64,000 nucleotides of DNA from Nigrospora sphaerica (taxonomy: Eukaryota; Ascomycota; Sordariomycetes; Amphisphaeriales; Apiosporaceae), in NCBI GenBank assembly GCA_018287875.1, contig JAGVVL010000001.1, positions 682,001 through 746,000 of the forward strand, written 5' to 3'. The notes beneath the pieces were generated by a model. The model made no database searches. It was not told the DNA's origin and saw only the letters and a list, made by a program, of their open reading frames with translations. Below are positions 20,425 to 34,130 of the stretch, one piece after another. Positions within the stretch are counted from its first letter, which is position 1, and the number at the start of each line of letters is the position of its first letter. The translations under genes were made by a program, and so were the position numbers.

Positions 20425-23400
20425 GACGCCCGCAGGGATGAGACCGGCGAGCTTGGCCACGGTTCCGATGTAGACTGCTTGGCAACGAGGAATCAAAGTC
20501 AAGAAGAGCTGGGTTCGCAGTGGTGTCCAATATGAAAAGCCTGATACCGGAACGGGTGCCGTCGTGTCGACCCAGCCGGCAGTATCGCAGTCCCCCATTC
20601 CGCGCGGCAGACGCACGTTTTCACGACGATGAAGGAACGATCTCTCATTTTCAAGAGTGGGCTCGAAAGAGAGACTCCTCCAGTCGGCGCGCTGTCGATT
20701 ATGTTTGATAAGGAGAATGTTTCGCCGACGGGGGCGTGAGCAGCCGCACGCTCGCCGACGCAGGCCCCCTCTCGAAAGCTCTTTACATTTCTACTTTAAT
20801 TCTACAGAACTCGAGGATTTTCTTCGAGGGTTTCGGGCCGGGCGGGAAAGGCTAGGGAAGACAGTGCGAGGGGAAAGAGGTTCAAAGCTATTCATTGGCT
20901 GGCGGCTGGCTGGCTGTCATCTTGTCTTCTTTTCTTTTCCTTTGTTGAATTGCGTTGTATCCATGGGATGGTGTCTCGAGAAGAGAATGTTGTACTGTGC
21001 TTACTAGTAATGCCGCGCCGCCCAACAGAGGGCGTCCGGCAACATGATACCACCATTGCATGAATTTGAGACAATTCAGATTTCGGGAAAGGGGTAGTAT
21101 TATTCGTATGCCGAATCAATCACTTTGCCTTGGGGACCCAGCTACCTTCTTGTGTAGTCTAGCGCACCGCGCCCCGCCCCTGAGACGCGGAATGGAAAGG
21201 GGCTGGCCACTTAGGACTATATGCGTAAAGAACTGGACTCTGATTGTTTGCCTGGCAGTGAATTATTCACATAGATCCGGCGTGCCAAAATCGTCTCGCG
21301 CGGATGTCCAGCAGGTTGGAGATACATATATTTGTCGCTTGCGGATCCATCCTGTATTAAAAACGCGTGCCCCCTCGGACCGGCCGCACCTTCTCCTCGC
21401 AACTCGGCGGGTTCGTTCGCTCAAAGCCCCCGGAGTGGTACTTTGATATTTTGTTCGAACGTGTCCAAACGGAGGCGATCGCATCACATATTTCCGCGTC
21501 CGGCCCCGGAGCGACCTGGGGAGTTAGCTGTAGGTACACGGGCTTCGAATCCCGGCAGGGCTGGGGACGAACGAGTTGGACGGCGAAGGAAGAAGGGGCG
21601 CCGTGGGGGGAACGGCTTATAGACCGGAGCCGAGGCAGTTGGGTCGGCGCCGTACCTCGCCCGGGCGCGTGGGTATGGCTTGGGAAGAGGGAGAGGAGGG
21701 GAGGAGGGCGCGTGGATAGAGGCAATGGTTCTTGTGTCAACAGCAGGTTTCGATTTCACGAATCACGCATAGACAAGTCGGCCAAAGACTGGCATGGGCA
21801 CTCTTCAGAACGTCATGTGCCCAGGGCGTGTACAGAGGGGGTCGACGTGCTCCTCCGGGGATAGCCCCAGTGTGAAGTCGGATCGGCTACCTCGCTGCTC
21901 GCCCACGCTGACGACTTCCATCGAGCCGACGAGAGGCCCATGGTCAGCTCGCCCCTGCGCTCCTTCCCCGTTCTCAACCTCGGACACCGCGACGGATCGG
22001 GGGAGAAGAGGCCTGCTGACGGCCCGCGGTCGGGGCCGCACGCGCCGGCGGCTGACGGGGACGAGGCTACGGAGGCGCGGGCAAGGCCGGGCCGAGAGCG
22101 TCGACGGCCTGCGTTCGGTGCCGCCAGGCGTACGAGGGGCTGATCCAGGGGAGCCGCCGCCCGGGAAGAAACTTCCCCTGGACGTTCGTCGCCTCTCTGC
22201 GAAGTGACCAGGCGATGCCCGGGCCCCTCATAAAGGGGAGAGCTCAATACTTCCCCATCAAAGCCGGGCTCTCCGGGGACTCGTGCTGCCCCCGCCCTCT
22301 TTCTAAGACAGCGGGCGTCCCGAGCGCCCTGCGGTCCGCCCACGGGATCGGTAACCACTTCATTCCAGCGGCGCGACGGGGGGGGGTCAGGGGATGGCCA
22401 TGGCAAATCACGAGATGATTAGGCCGTCTCTGTGTCGGTACAGGAACGAAGACGCGGTCGTGGGTTTGGGTGCCGTGGTTGGGCTGCGTGCCTCATTTAA
22501 GACAAAGGGCGGCACGCGACGAGGTCGTAGCGTACATTTCGTTCACTTTCTCCGCGTTACGTAAGTTCCGCACTACACAAAGTCACCGCACATGGTTCGG
22601 GACGGCCAAGGCAGGTAGGCACTAACTACTACACTCGGCTTCCAAGGGGAGGGATCTGGGAGTCCGGATATGGGTGAGTAGCGTATCCTCCCCCCCCTGA
22701 AAAGGCGCCGGGATGAGGGCTGCAGTAAGGGAGGTCTGCAGGCACCGACCCCCGACCGGCGCGCTTTTTTATTAATAGTTCCCCCCTTCCCCCCGCGACG
22801 GGTGGGCAGGCAAAGATGCACCGACCCCCGAGGGGGCGTTCCATGCGCGCCCCAACTGGTTCCGGAGCCCGTAAGCCGGCGTCAGGTGGCCGGGCTGGGC
22901 CAGATGGTGGGTGTGACGTCAGACGTCGGCGCTGCAGGAGGGTAAAACATGGTCATGACGCGCCCGAGGCACGGCCACGAATGTCGAATCTTTTGGGGGG
23001 GGTTACTGGTGGTGATGGGGCCCTACACGACAAAAAGGCCGGCCATGGTGACAGGACCTGCGGTTTACAAGTTTGGAGCCAGGGCGGCGGCGTGACCCCC
23101 AAGGCGGGCTGGGTCGCATAGCAGGGCAGAGCCAAAGGGGGAAGGACCGCGGTTCTCCAGGGACGGACGGCACATGATAGATGTGGGTGAGGACGATGCA
23201 GTGGAAGCTGGTGGTGGTGGTTGCAGGTGCGTGCAGGTGCAGGCTTGGGTTCGGGGCCTCGTCGACGAATGGAAGCCGCCACGTTGAGCAGTGATTGGCT
23301 GCCGAATCTTGGCCCGGCCCGGCGACGGAAACGATCTGCAGACCCTGAATAGCGGTGCGAGGGACGAGAGCGAGGAGGGGAGAGGGGCGAGATGGAGGCG

Positions 23401-24439
23401 GATGGATGCGTGGAGGTGTAAAGGATCTGTGATGAGGCGGCCGATGAGAAAAAGTAGGAGGGTGTCTTGCGTCGCCAAAACAATAAAAGGCCCATCCATA
23501 CCCCAGGTATGTACTTGGATCGGTATCTATTGTACACCCAGCGATACCACGAGATCTAGGGTGTGTATGCGTATGTGTGTGTGCTGTTGTTCATGTGAAA
23601 CCACAGAGGTAGGTGGATGGAGATGCCTCAAGTTCCTAGTTAGGTGTATAGAGAATCCCATATTCATCCCATGCCGTCCTATCCCCAGGGCGACGCAACG
23701 CACGGATGTTCGGCTGCTGGGGCTGCGCGTGTTGCAGCAATGTTGGAGCACATTCGCACTTGGCGAACGCTTGTCGAGGGGTAGCGCTAACGTCACATAT
23801 TGTTGAATCTTCCGCCACCCGAGAGGTAAAGAAAGGAACCTTGTATGGGCGGATGGAGGCGCTTCCAGGTACAGCAGCGCCCGGGGGGGTGTTCACCACC
23901 ACTTGACCACTGCCTAATGACCCTGCGCACTATCTGTCTTCGAGCTGGCTGACCTCTTACCGTCTCGGGGTGCTACTAACTCTAGCCCGACAGACGGGAC
24001 AGAGAAGGAGAGAAAGGAGGTACATACGTCCCCTACTTGTCGATTTGGGGCACTGGCACTCACTGGTCCCCTACATTAGCTACTTCTTAGCTAGCCAGCA
24101 CGCGCCGCCCCCCCCTCTTCTCCCGCCGACTCGCAACCCAGCTTGTCCCCTTTTTTACCGTTTCGTGCGTTGATCGCTATCGACGTGCTACGTTCTGCAT
24201 TTCTACCGACTTCCCTAGGGCTTGACCTCTCCTCCCTTTTCCATCTTTACCTTGTTGTCGTCCCGCTCGTACGCTGGTCGCCTGCGACTGTTTCGCCTCC
24301 CTCCCAGCTTCCCAGCTCTCCGCTTCCCGCTTTCGACCGACCGACCCCTCCACCTCCGATCCATCGCCAGCGAGTAGGAAACAGAGAGAGAAAGAGAGAG
24401 TCCCGACCCCCGCACCCAACCACAACACCACCCATCACC
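20425..24439. other. 4-kb intergenic region between MSS4 and OSH
   Basis: No gene could be supported. A GC-rich block at about 21830-22420 is open in several frames; one frame carries a short Cys-x2-Cys motif discussed under rejected items. The last 330 bases (about 24100-24439) are pyrimidine-rich and probably form the OSH promoter and leader. Confidence 0.45.
24110..24439 (+). promoter_or_regulatory. Pyrimidine-rich promoter/leader of OSH4-like gene
   Basis: CT-rich tracts (CCCCCCCTCTTCTCCC, CCTCTCCTCCC, CCCTCCCAGC) precede an AC-rich Kozak-type context (ACCACCCATCACC) at the start codon. The region is open in frame with the gene for about 100 codons, but its residue content is that of leader sequence, not of the protein family. 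Confidence 0.4.
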
Positions 24440-26126
24440 ATGGCGTCGTCGGCGCCGCCGGAAACTATCAACGAGGACGTGCCTCAGAATGACAGCGGCA
24501 AACTGCGCACCTTCATCGGCATCCTGCGCAAGTAAGAAAGACGCCCTTCCTGCCCCGACCAACAGTCGAGATGAGCTTCACCGCCCGTCTTTTTCCCAGT
24601 GGAGAGGAGAGTGTGCCTCCGATGGCGGAAGCCCTACCTCCCCCTCCTCCCCCTTTCCCCCTCCCCGCCCCGTACTACGGCCTAGGGGAAGGGGTTTCCC
24701 CAGCTGAAGAAAGCCATACTCGAGCCACGGTAGCGCCATCGTTCTGCTGACTCAGGCTGCACTCCAGGTTCGTGGGCGTTGCTGACCTTGCCGCCGTCCG
24801 ATTCTCCCTGCCTTCCCAACTTCTCGAGCCCCGCCCGAATCTTGAGTATTGGACCTACCTCGACGTGCCCAATGCCTTCGCCGCTATTGGCACCGCCGAC
24901 GAGCCCGTCGACCGCATGCTCGAGGTGCTGCGCTTCTGGTTCACCAAGGACCTGAAGTACATCAAGGGTAAGCCCTGCAAACCCTACAACTCGTGCCTGG
25001 GCGAGTTCTTCCGTTGCAACTGGGAGGCCGAGGTCAACGCGCCCCTCATAAACACCAAGAACGGCGCCAGCGGCAACGTGAGCAGCGCCTCGTCGCTCAA
25101 GTCGGGCAAGGGCGCCGCCGCCTCGGCCGCCGCCTCCACGGTGTCCATCCCCGCCAGTACGGAGAACCCCACGGGCGCCACGACACGCATTTCCTACCTG
25201 ACGGAGCAGACGTCGCATCACCCCCCGGTGAGCGCCTTCTGGGTCAGCTGCCCGGAAACGGGCGTCTACGCCCGCGGCTACGACCAGATCTCGGCCAAGT
25301 TCACCGGCACCACGGTCAAGGTGGCGCCGGGCGAGCACAACCTGGGCATCTTCGTGACGCTCGAGAAGCGGGACAACGAGACGTACCAGCTCACCCACCC
25401 GGCCGCCCACCTGGGCGGTATCCTGCGGGGGTCGCTCAGCGTCAGTGTCGGCGAGGCCGCCTACGTCACCTGCCCGAAAACCAAGTTGAAGTGCATTCTC
25501 CAGTACACGGAAGACGGCTGGCTCGGCCGCGCCCAGAACAAGGTCGAGGGTGTCATTTTCCGCTACGACCCCGAAAACGACGACAAGACGCGCATCAAGG
25601 ACGTGCCCGAGAAGGACGTCCTGGTGCGCCTGGGCGGCAACTGGAAGGAGCGTATTGCCTACACCCTGGGGCCCAAGTCGTTGGTACGTATTGCCCAGGA
25701 ACCCGGCCGCCACTGGTCGCATCGGATCTGATGGGGGGTGACGGATGGCTAACACGAGACGCGCCGCAGGACTCGCACCCTGCCGACAAGCAGACGGTCA
25801 TCATTGACCTGAACCCGCTCAACATGGCCCCCAAGAGCCTCCCGCCGAAAGACAAACAAGCCGAGAACGAGTCGCTAGCATTATGGGACGGCGTCACGCA
25901 GGCCATCATGTCCAAGCAGTTCTCCAAGGCGACGACGGTGAAGCAGGAGCTGGAGGAGAAGCAACGAGAGAAGGCGAGAGAGCGGGAACGCAACCAAGAG
26001 ACGTGGCAACCCGTCTTCTTCAGCCAGGTGACGGACAAGGGCGGCAAGCCCGAACTGAGCGAGAAGGGCCGCCAGGTGTTGGAGAGGTTGCAGAAAGGCG
26101 ACTGGAACCTGGACGGTATTGTCTAG
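24440..26126 (+). CDS. KES1: Oxysterol-binding protein, OSH4/KES1 type, three exons
   Basis: Predicted 454-aa lipid-transfer protein consisting almost only of the OSBP-related (ORD) domain, like yeast Osh4/Kes1, which exchanges sterol for PtdIns4P between ER and Golgi membranes. Exons: 24440-24531, 24768-25683 and 25770-26126; donors GTAAGA and GTACGT, acceptors CCAG and GCAG. The family signature EQTSHHPPVSAFW is at about residues 172-184, and the lid/entry region SLPSQLLEPRPNLEYW is near the start. KPYNSCLGEFFRCNW is also conserved. An insertion of about 40 Ser/Ala/Gly residues (after APLINTKNG) precedes the signature. The C terminus NQETWQPVFF…GDWNLDGIV is typical. No PH, ankyrin or FFAT region is present. 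The first intron is long (236 bases). The MSS4 gene upstream shares phosphoinositide biology, on the same strand but 4 kb away. Confidence 0.92.
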
Positions 26127-29100
26127 GAGTGTCCCCCACGCCGAGGGGAGGGGGCGGAGGAGGGGGTGAAGGAGGAGAAGGCATTTCGGCGAGACCCAGA
26201 CACGGCCTCGCGCGTGCACGGTGGAGATACGGCAGGATGAAAGGGCGTGGAGACGCTTCGGCGTTCCATGGGACGGTACATTTACTCACACATACACAGG
26301 CTGGGCAAGGGGCAAAGCAGCTTTTTTGAGGAATTGCTTTTTTTTCACGGGGGAATTCCATCATCTGCATTTTTCGTATCCGCGTGTTTCGTTGGCCAGG
26401 CGGCAGGGAGGAGAGGGAGGTGGAAAGGGCAAGGCGAGGCCGGGGTTTTTGCTTTTTGGGTTGGCTTTTGCTCGCCGGTGGCAGATCTCACGGGGCGTTT
26501 GTGTGCGAGGCAAATAGAGAGAGGCTCCTCTTAATGGACTGACTGACGATCCCCCCCCCCAAAAAACATGGCCACGCTACGTTAGCAGGTAGGCCGTCTT
26601 TTGCTCACGCTCTCGCTCCCTGGGGCACCGTCGCACGCACTCTTCATGTACATGTAGAGAGACTGTGTCTCTTGCGCCAACCCTCGTCGTCTCCCGAGAT
26701 ACACCAACTGGGCATCCCCTTAACGCCACCACCCGCCCGGCCCTGCCATAGCTCGTAACGGTCTGTTCTTGAGGGCGCGGCGGCTCACCGGTGCCAACCA
26801 CACCAGGGAAACGTCGGGCAACGCTCGAGATGGGGTGCGAAAGGATATTGGCTCTTGTACGGACTGGGTCATTCAGCCGGGACCGCTTCCCTCTCTTTCA
26901 ACCGGACTCTTTATGACGTGGTCTGCCTTTTCCAAACCCGCCCGCATCGCCGGAGTAAAAGAAGAAGAAAGGAAGTTGGGTCCGGCGTCGTCGAAACGAG
27001 TTGTCCCAGGGAGCTGTGAGGGCGAGAGGGCCGATACCAGCACCCAAAGGAAAAACGCGGACGGGCCGGGGAGAACCGCCATCGGCTTCCCCCTAGCCTG
27101 ACGGGCAGCGATGCCTCCCGGTCCTCGTCTCTCCATTTTGTGGGGGCGATCGGGGGTATTGGTTCGAAACCAACAGCTTGAGTCGCTTGGACGGCTCGTC
27201 GGTCCCGAAAGACGGGGAGGAAGCCTTAGACACGTGTATGGAATCCTATGGGGGCACGTGTGTACCAGGAAAGAGGAATGGCCGAATCTCCCGCGGAATT
27301 CAGAGACGCTTATACACATAAGGATTTGGAAAGTAGCGAAAAGTTACACGCAGTTGATGTCAACAACCACACACGCGTAGTCCAGCTCCCCTATTGTTGT
27401 CGTCCCGCCCCCCTACTCTTCCCCCCTGAGCGGATGACCACCGTTGGCCCGGCTGTCCCTGCTGGCCAACAACCCCCTCATGCGGCGCCCGTGCAGCACC
27501 CGGCACCGGCGCGCCTAGCGGGGACCACGGCAGGGACGGGCCCGGCGCCGGAGGATTCTTACCGTCCCGCACGTCGTCCCCTACGCCCCGGTCCCGGGCC
27601 CCGGCACCGACAGGCTCCCCCGGGCGGCCGACGGTGGCGGCCAAGGGCGCGCGGGGAAACGCGAAGGCTACGCAGCAGCCGACGAAGACGTCCGTGTTAT
27701 ACCGTCGGGGGGCCGACGAACGGGGCAAACTCGGTGCGGATCCTGCGCGTAGCGGGGGACGAAGACGTGATAAAATGCCGTGGCTCGTACCACTCCAGAA
27801 CCGACGCGAGGCGGCATCGCCCCTCGGCAGATGGACTGCGACGCAGTTCGCACCCACGGGGCTGGTCTTGCGCTTCGGCGGCTGCGTCTTATCCCCCCCC
27901 CGCTCCGAAAACAGCGGGGGGGGGGGGGCCGAGCCGGGAAGGGGGCGCCCGCAAGGGGGCAAGGAAAAGAAGGAACACGAAGATGCGGCTCGCCCTCCCT
28001 CCCCTTCTCCCCCTATGCGTCCATGTATCTGCGTATGTTTGACCGGCCCCCTTGTCGCCCGCTCGCCCTCGCACCCTTCTCGGACCCGCATGCCGAGGGG
28101 CGGCTCGCGGGGCCCGGAAGCCCCTCCCCCGTAAACGTCGTTTCGCCCGGCCCGCCTTCCCTGCCGCGTTTCCTCCGCCGCTCCGGTTCCCGCCCGGCTC
28201 CGCACAGCCCCGAGGGTTCGTTCTCCGCCCCCCGGGGGCACCGGTTCGCAGCCTCCGCTTTAGACCGCGGCGACTCCGGCACGGCTCTGTCTCTCCGGCG
28301 AGGAACCTCGGATTCGGCAGCGGTGCGGAGGAACACGCGTCAACATCGGCACGGGGAACGGGTTGCCGTGGCGTTCCGTCCTCAAGGGGGTTTGGTTCTC
28401 CTCGCCGTCTCTCTTCGTTGTACCTTCCCCGCCCCCGGGCCTTCCCAGGTCGTCGGGGCGTGTGCGGTGAATTCGACGCGAAGCTAGAGGACGACGGCGC
28501 AAGTGCAGACTTCGGGAGACGGCTTCGAAAGGAAGGCAAACATGAACCTTTGGATGTGGGGTGGAAGGGTCGGGTCTGCTTGTAGACTATGCTTAACTAT
28601 ATTTCTCTCCCTCCTTCCCTCCCTCGTGGGCTTCCGGCGGCTCGCCATGCTCTCTTGGCGGAACGGCGGGGATCCACGACCCGGCCGAGGAGGCCTTGTT
28701 GACCGACACGCGGCGACGGCAGGGGTATTGGGCTCGTTGGTGTCCGGAAGGAGAAGAGACGAGATGCTCTCGTGTCATGTTCGTCGCCCTCTCTATACCC
28801 TGTCCCCCATTTGACTGGCTCTACGTCCCAATTTGGGGTCCATGTTGGGGCCCGCACGCGCAAAGCATAAGAACTCTGAAGTCTTTCCGTAGGATCAGGG
28901 ACGGACCATACAACTTCGCGAAACCACCGGGCCATGGATAAACAACTCATCGCTCTTAAGATAACGACATGGATCTCGCACAACTCCTCGGTTGGGGTTC
29001 GAGCTCACCCCATCGGGGCTGACCATCGGGCCTGGCGACAGCAGGTCCCGAGCGGGCCAGGATTCCACAGGGTTTATGGCGGAGTCGAGGACGATGGCTG

Positions 29101-32100
29101 AGGGCCCGGGGGGGACGTAGCTGCGAAGAGAAGAGGGGAGGAGCCAGGCATCGTGGGAAGTGGTCTTGCTCGCGGACTTCGGGTCTGAAGGACGCGGGAG
29201 CCCGACTCGTAGTATGTCATTTGTTCTCTTTCGTGGCATGATTCCCCCCCCCCCTTTTTCTTTTCCGCCAGTATCCCGAAATAGCAAAGGCCATGAGTCG
29301 TCGTACCGCCCGTCAACAGATGTCGCCCCTCTTTCCCGGGGACGTAGGTAAACAGCCCAAGCGCCCCGAAGGACCAGAGAGGGGTGTCTGTTTATCCATC
29401 CGCTGATCTCCGCTCCGGACGCCAACGAAGCCTGTTGCAAATCCCTCTCTGGGCGGGACGCAGAGTTGGCCGAGTTCCACCCACACGTGGGCATCGTGAA
29501 CCATGCCGCCTCGCGGCCTCCCGCTTCCAGACGTGTCTCGTCGTAGCCACCAGGGCGTATCGTCTCCGCGCCCCCGCCGAAGAAAAGGGGGGCCCCGATG
29601 CGGCCGCATTCGGCCAGATGGGGCGGGACCGTGACGGTTTAGGTGTATCGACGTTCGTCTCGCCATGCATGCCAGACGACAACCAGAAGCTTTTCGTGCC
29701 CCTGTTGGCCGAAGAAGGGAACTGCCACCGCCTCGTGCCGGCCCGCCAACAAGAGGGTGGGTAAGAGGATACCCACGACGACGCCTGGAGCGGCTATCCG
29801 TCTTTCTTCTCGCGTGTCTGCTTGGCGCATGGGAGGTGGCCACGAGACGCCCTTCCCCATGTCCGTCGCCCTACTATGGGAGGAGAGAGCGTGGCCAAGG
29901 GTTTCATCATGGGTCCCGAGGGGGGGCGTACTGCCCAGCTCCCGGGGAATGGGTTAGTTACTTGGACGCGCACGATATCGCCCGCCCACCCCCCCTAACA
30001 TCCTTCACCGTTCGTGGGGGCCCGCAGGCCACGAGACGATACTCGTGGTTTTGGTGGTCGTCGTCGCGTATACTGATCGAAAGACACCAAGAAAGACGAC
30101 GTACGAGTGGTCAAGCCGCCCCTCCAACCTCAAGTGTGCCACTTTCCTCGTCTGCCCTCTCCCCAAAAGGGGGACACGATGCACGGCCTCAATCACGCGC
30201 GTGCGCGCGTGCGCCCTTGCTTCTTGTCCGCTGCCACTCTTTCCGCCCGTGGTGGCATATCAGTATCTCTCTCCCTGTCTCTATCTCTCTCTCCAAAGCA
30301 GGCCCGTCCGACGAGGGGTCCGGAACGAGAGCGAGGGACACAGAGATCTCGGCAATCCCACTCACCAGATCCGCCCTACAGGTCTGTCACACCCCGCAGT
30401 TTTTCGTTACATCTCATGCACAAGCCCTGTCGGTGCCGGCCCCTCTCCCTGTCAAAATTACACCAGTGATTCGGCGTCTCTGACGTAGGGACCCCCCTTC
30501 GGCTAAAAACAGCAATGAAAAATGCTAGCTGATATGCAGGTAGAGAGAGTTCTCTCTCGGCCGGGTCCTCCTCCCCCCGGAACCAAATCGTGACGTCACC
30601 GACTACCGGAAACAAAGTCGGAATTGCCCAAACGATACTCGGGACATCTCCGACGCTCGCGTGTAAGCGCGCGGTCCATAGAACGCATATGTGCCAATTG
30701 CGCCCCGACGGACCGGGGATCCAACTCCCGAAAACGCACTATTTGCGAAACCTCGGGCCGGCCAGCGCCAAGGGGGGAAAGACGAGCTACCGTCGTATCG
30801 TCATCTGTGTTTGCTCCATTTCCCCCCAAGGTAGGGTTAGGGGCACTTGTGCCCAATTTCGAGGGGACCAATGGGATCGGCGATATTTCTCATTCGGGGA
30901 GGGGGGGTTCCCTCGTTTTTGTTTCCTTTGCATCGGCACGGTGACTCTTCCTCTCCCATTTCGTCTGTACCCGTGTCTCGCAGATCAACGGCGGCCGGCC
31001 CTCAGCCCTAGTGGTGGTGCATCTGGGACCCACGCCGGGCCCCGCCCGAAGGAAGACGCTGCCCATGCCGATCCGTTATGTGGTTTGAGCACACGCACCG
31101 CCATTCTTGCGTCATTCGCATCGTGATCATCGGTGGCTTTTCTACCCAGCGGCACTTCGGGCCAAGCAGCCAGTCCCTCGGGGGGGAAGAGGGGAAGGGG
31201 GCGCGCTTCACGGGGCTTGCGTACGAGACACTGCGTCGGTCCCCTTTCCATTCTCTTGTCGGCGATGGCGACGCAACAGCAACAAACCGTGTGACCCAAG
31301 CAGCTGAGACCGGTCGGCAAGAGTCCTTTGTCCCCTAGTCGCACACGCCATCATTACACTGGGCTGACGAGTCCTTTCCCCCTCCCAAATATGGCGAACG
31401 ATGGTTATCTACTTCACCCGCCGTGGCTGACGCCTGGAAATTACCGCTTAGGGCAATTCCAGCGGCCGGTGCCGCGATGCAATTGGCTGTTGAGGGGGCA
31501 TCGTGCCGGCGCGAAAGTCACTTCGGCCCCGTGACTCCTCTCCGTGGCGAATTGCTTGCCTCAAGGAGCAACGACCGACCCTCCCAGCAGCAAGCGTCTC
31601 TGGTGTTGCTATTGATAGCTGTTCCCTCATACCCACCTGTGGCTGCTACCCGGCAAGCCTCGTGTTTGTCCTGTCCACGGTTACCTCTCTCCCGGTCCTC
31701 AGTCCCAGCGCAGCAATCACCCGGGGGTGTGTTCGTAGGAAACTGTGGCACGACGCCCCGGCACTTGCCTACTCGCCACACGTGGCGAATTCTCCAAGAT
31801 GCTGGTGCAGAAGTCTGTTTGCGCTCCCGCCTTCATTGGCCGCGAGACAGCGTCGCTTGTCCCTGGCGCACCGGGCTGTGCAGTGTATCTGTGGCTCGCT
31901 CTTCCGGGCCTACCGGCTCGTCGATAAGACGTTCCCAACTCACCGGTGGAACTCCCCGCAATATTCGGGTCGGACTCACTCCTAAAACCGATATATCTCA
32001 CCCGTTGTTTCCCCTGCCGAGCCTGCATGAAGCAGCTTCACGCTTCTGGTTGGCTGTTACCCCCGGTATGGTGCCGTGAACCACCGACGTAGAGACATCC

Positions 32101-34075
32101 CTAAATCGTTTAGGGGAGGCCTCTTGCAGCCGTCTAGAACTGGCGATCCTTGACGCTCGACGCGAGAGGCCGTCATGGCCTCTCGCTGGTGCCATCAGTA
32201 CGACCGTCCCCCGTCAAGGAGTCGCTGACCCCAGGGGACAAGCGCGTGCTGCGCCTCAACATGTCTAGAACCGAGGGTGGCGAGAGCCATCCTCTCGTGG
32301 CAGGAAACCATCCATATCTAGGGCGTGTCTAGGCGCAGGAAGAGCTGGTGAAGGCTCTGGCATGTGTAGGCGAAGCCGGCTGATCCGCACCGGTCGCACC
32401 TTGTCGAAGAGCGCCGCGGGGTGGTGGAAAGCCCGAGGCACGGCAGCACACGGGAGGCTTGACGTCCGTAGCTCGAGCCCTGGGCGCATTGTGGCGAGTG
32501 AGACCGATGGCTCCCCCGCTTGTCCAAGCAGTAAAGTACATGTACCGATACTTGGGGATCGCTTAGTCGGCTCGACCCCCCATGGCCTTGCACCCGCGGC
32601 GCGTCACGCCCGCAGCATGCAGGCCCGTCAGGGAGGACGCGCTGTAATGGACCCTAACTGTGCGCTGGAGAGCTGTTAGCTGCAGCGCCAAGCAGTCCCT
32701 TCCAGCGAGCGTTGGCCTACCAGCGTGATCACAGGGCCGCCTGTCGCTGTGCTGCAAATGTGAAGCGCTGCGAATCTGGTGCTAGAGGCTGGGGCCGGGC
32801 GTGCGCCCAGGTCGGTCGACCCCCCCCTCTTCGTGGCCGCTTCCCACGGGAGTATGCGCGTTCGACCCCTCCCTCCCCTCCCGAGGACGTGCTGGGGGTG
32901 GGCCAATTTCCGAGGAGACGGCTTCGCGTCGACGCGGAGCATAGGCTAAATCGAGGTCCCTCGGCCGGCGGCAGTAGTTGGGCCCCTGGCTGCGCGCGCA
33001 CACGCGCACGAGCGCACCCGACACGCCGAGCCGGACAAGCCGTCGGCGGTAGATTGCGCGCCGGTTGCAATGGTCGACGGGCGCGAGCCGCCGTCCATCG
33101 TCGTCCCGTCACGAACGGTTGGACTTGCCAGACGCAGCAGGGGCATGCCTACGACGAAGAAACGGTCTCCGGCCGGCGGCCCTAGGCGACCGAGGCTTTT
33201 CCAAACGGTCTCGGCGCTATTGCTGCTGCAGTGGGGGGTGTCGCTAGAGCTAGTAGGTAATCGATATCCAGTCTGCCAGTCGAGTTCTGACGTGCGGCCG
33301 CAGCGCGCTCGTCCGCCCGCCCTTCCACCCCAGGTAGCAACCAAGGGCACGAAGGCCTTCAGTGCTCTTTCGACGGCCGCGTGGTGGAACACACCCACAT
33401 AGTACCTAAGGCACAGACGGCCCCAGAGCCTCTCCTTGCCCCGACAAGCCGTCTAGTCGCAGCCGCGGTCCCCTAGACGTCCTCCCTTGGGGGACACGAA
33501 CAAAGTCGGGGCGCATTTGGTGGCTTTTCCCGTAATTTGGGGCACGCGGTTGGTTGCGCCGTGTGCGCGCAAAAGGTTCGATGGCCTTGAACGGTCCCTG
33601 CATGCACCCAGGCGGCGTCAGAGGGAAAGGCAACGAAGTGAGGGTCCGTCTCGAGTGCCTGCTGCTCGGCGGCTGCTACTCTATCGGCGCCGATCACGTC
33701 CCCGGCTTGCTTAGGTACCGAAGACGCCCTGGACAAGTACCGGGGACTCGAGGCGCGGGTACAGGTCGTATCTCGGGAAGTTCGCTGGCTAGCACCGGCG
33801 GCCCTGTCGCTCATCAACATATGCCGGGGCCTGCATCTGCTGCTACGGAGCAGAGAGCACCATGCAAGTACACCCCCCTCTCGCCCAAACACACACTCGC
33901 CACAGGCCAAGGCGGTGCAAGCGAGGGCTGTGCAGGCCGATCTATTGCAAAGCGCGGAAGGAGAGGCGGCGATCGCTGTGGCTTGACGCAAAGTCTGGGC
34001 TGCTAGGCCGGTCAAGCCCGTCCATTGCTGCCCAGCAAGCGGCCGCAGTGATGCCGGCGCCGATGGGGCCAGTCG

Positions 34076-34130
34076 TAATCGTCAGGTAAGTAAGTCATCA
34101 TCAGGTAGGATGTCATCGTCAGGCAAGATG
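34076..34130. repeat. Imperfect 18-bp tandem repeat, about three copies
   Basis: Two clear copies, TCATCATCAGGTAGGATG (34095-34112) and TCATCGTCAGGCAAGATG (34113-34130), follow a weaker copy (34076-34094). The period is a multiple of three and on the minus strand one frame reads ILPDDD twice, but the surrounding frame has no other protein-like content. Confidence 0.7.

Noticed and set aside
21539..21556. B-box-like GGCTTCGAATCCCGG
   Set aside because: No matching A-box or acceptor stem upstream, so no cloverleaf can be drawn.
22053..22418. Frame with RASTACVRCRQ, resembling the start of a Zn2Cys6 DNA-binding domain
   Set aside because: Only the first two cysteines exist; the other four required ligands are missing and a stop lies just upstream. 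Probably chance in a GC-rich block.
24143..24439. In-frame N-terminal extension of the OSH4-like protein
   Set aside because: The sequence is a pyrimidine-rich leader; KES1-type proteins begin close to the ATG at 24440, which has a good context.
27155..27175. Hairpin TTGGTTCGAAACCAA resembling a tRNA T-arm
   Set aside because: One B-box mismatch and no other tRNA parts nearby; likely a chance palindrome.
31400..34100. Possible transposon body
   Set aside because: No terminal repeats, integrase, reverse transcriptase or transposase motifs could be read in any frame, so no element was annotated.
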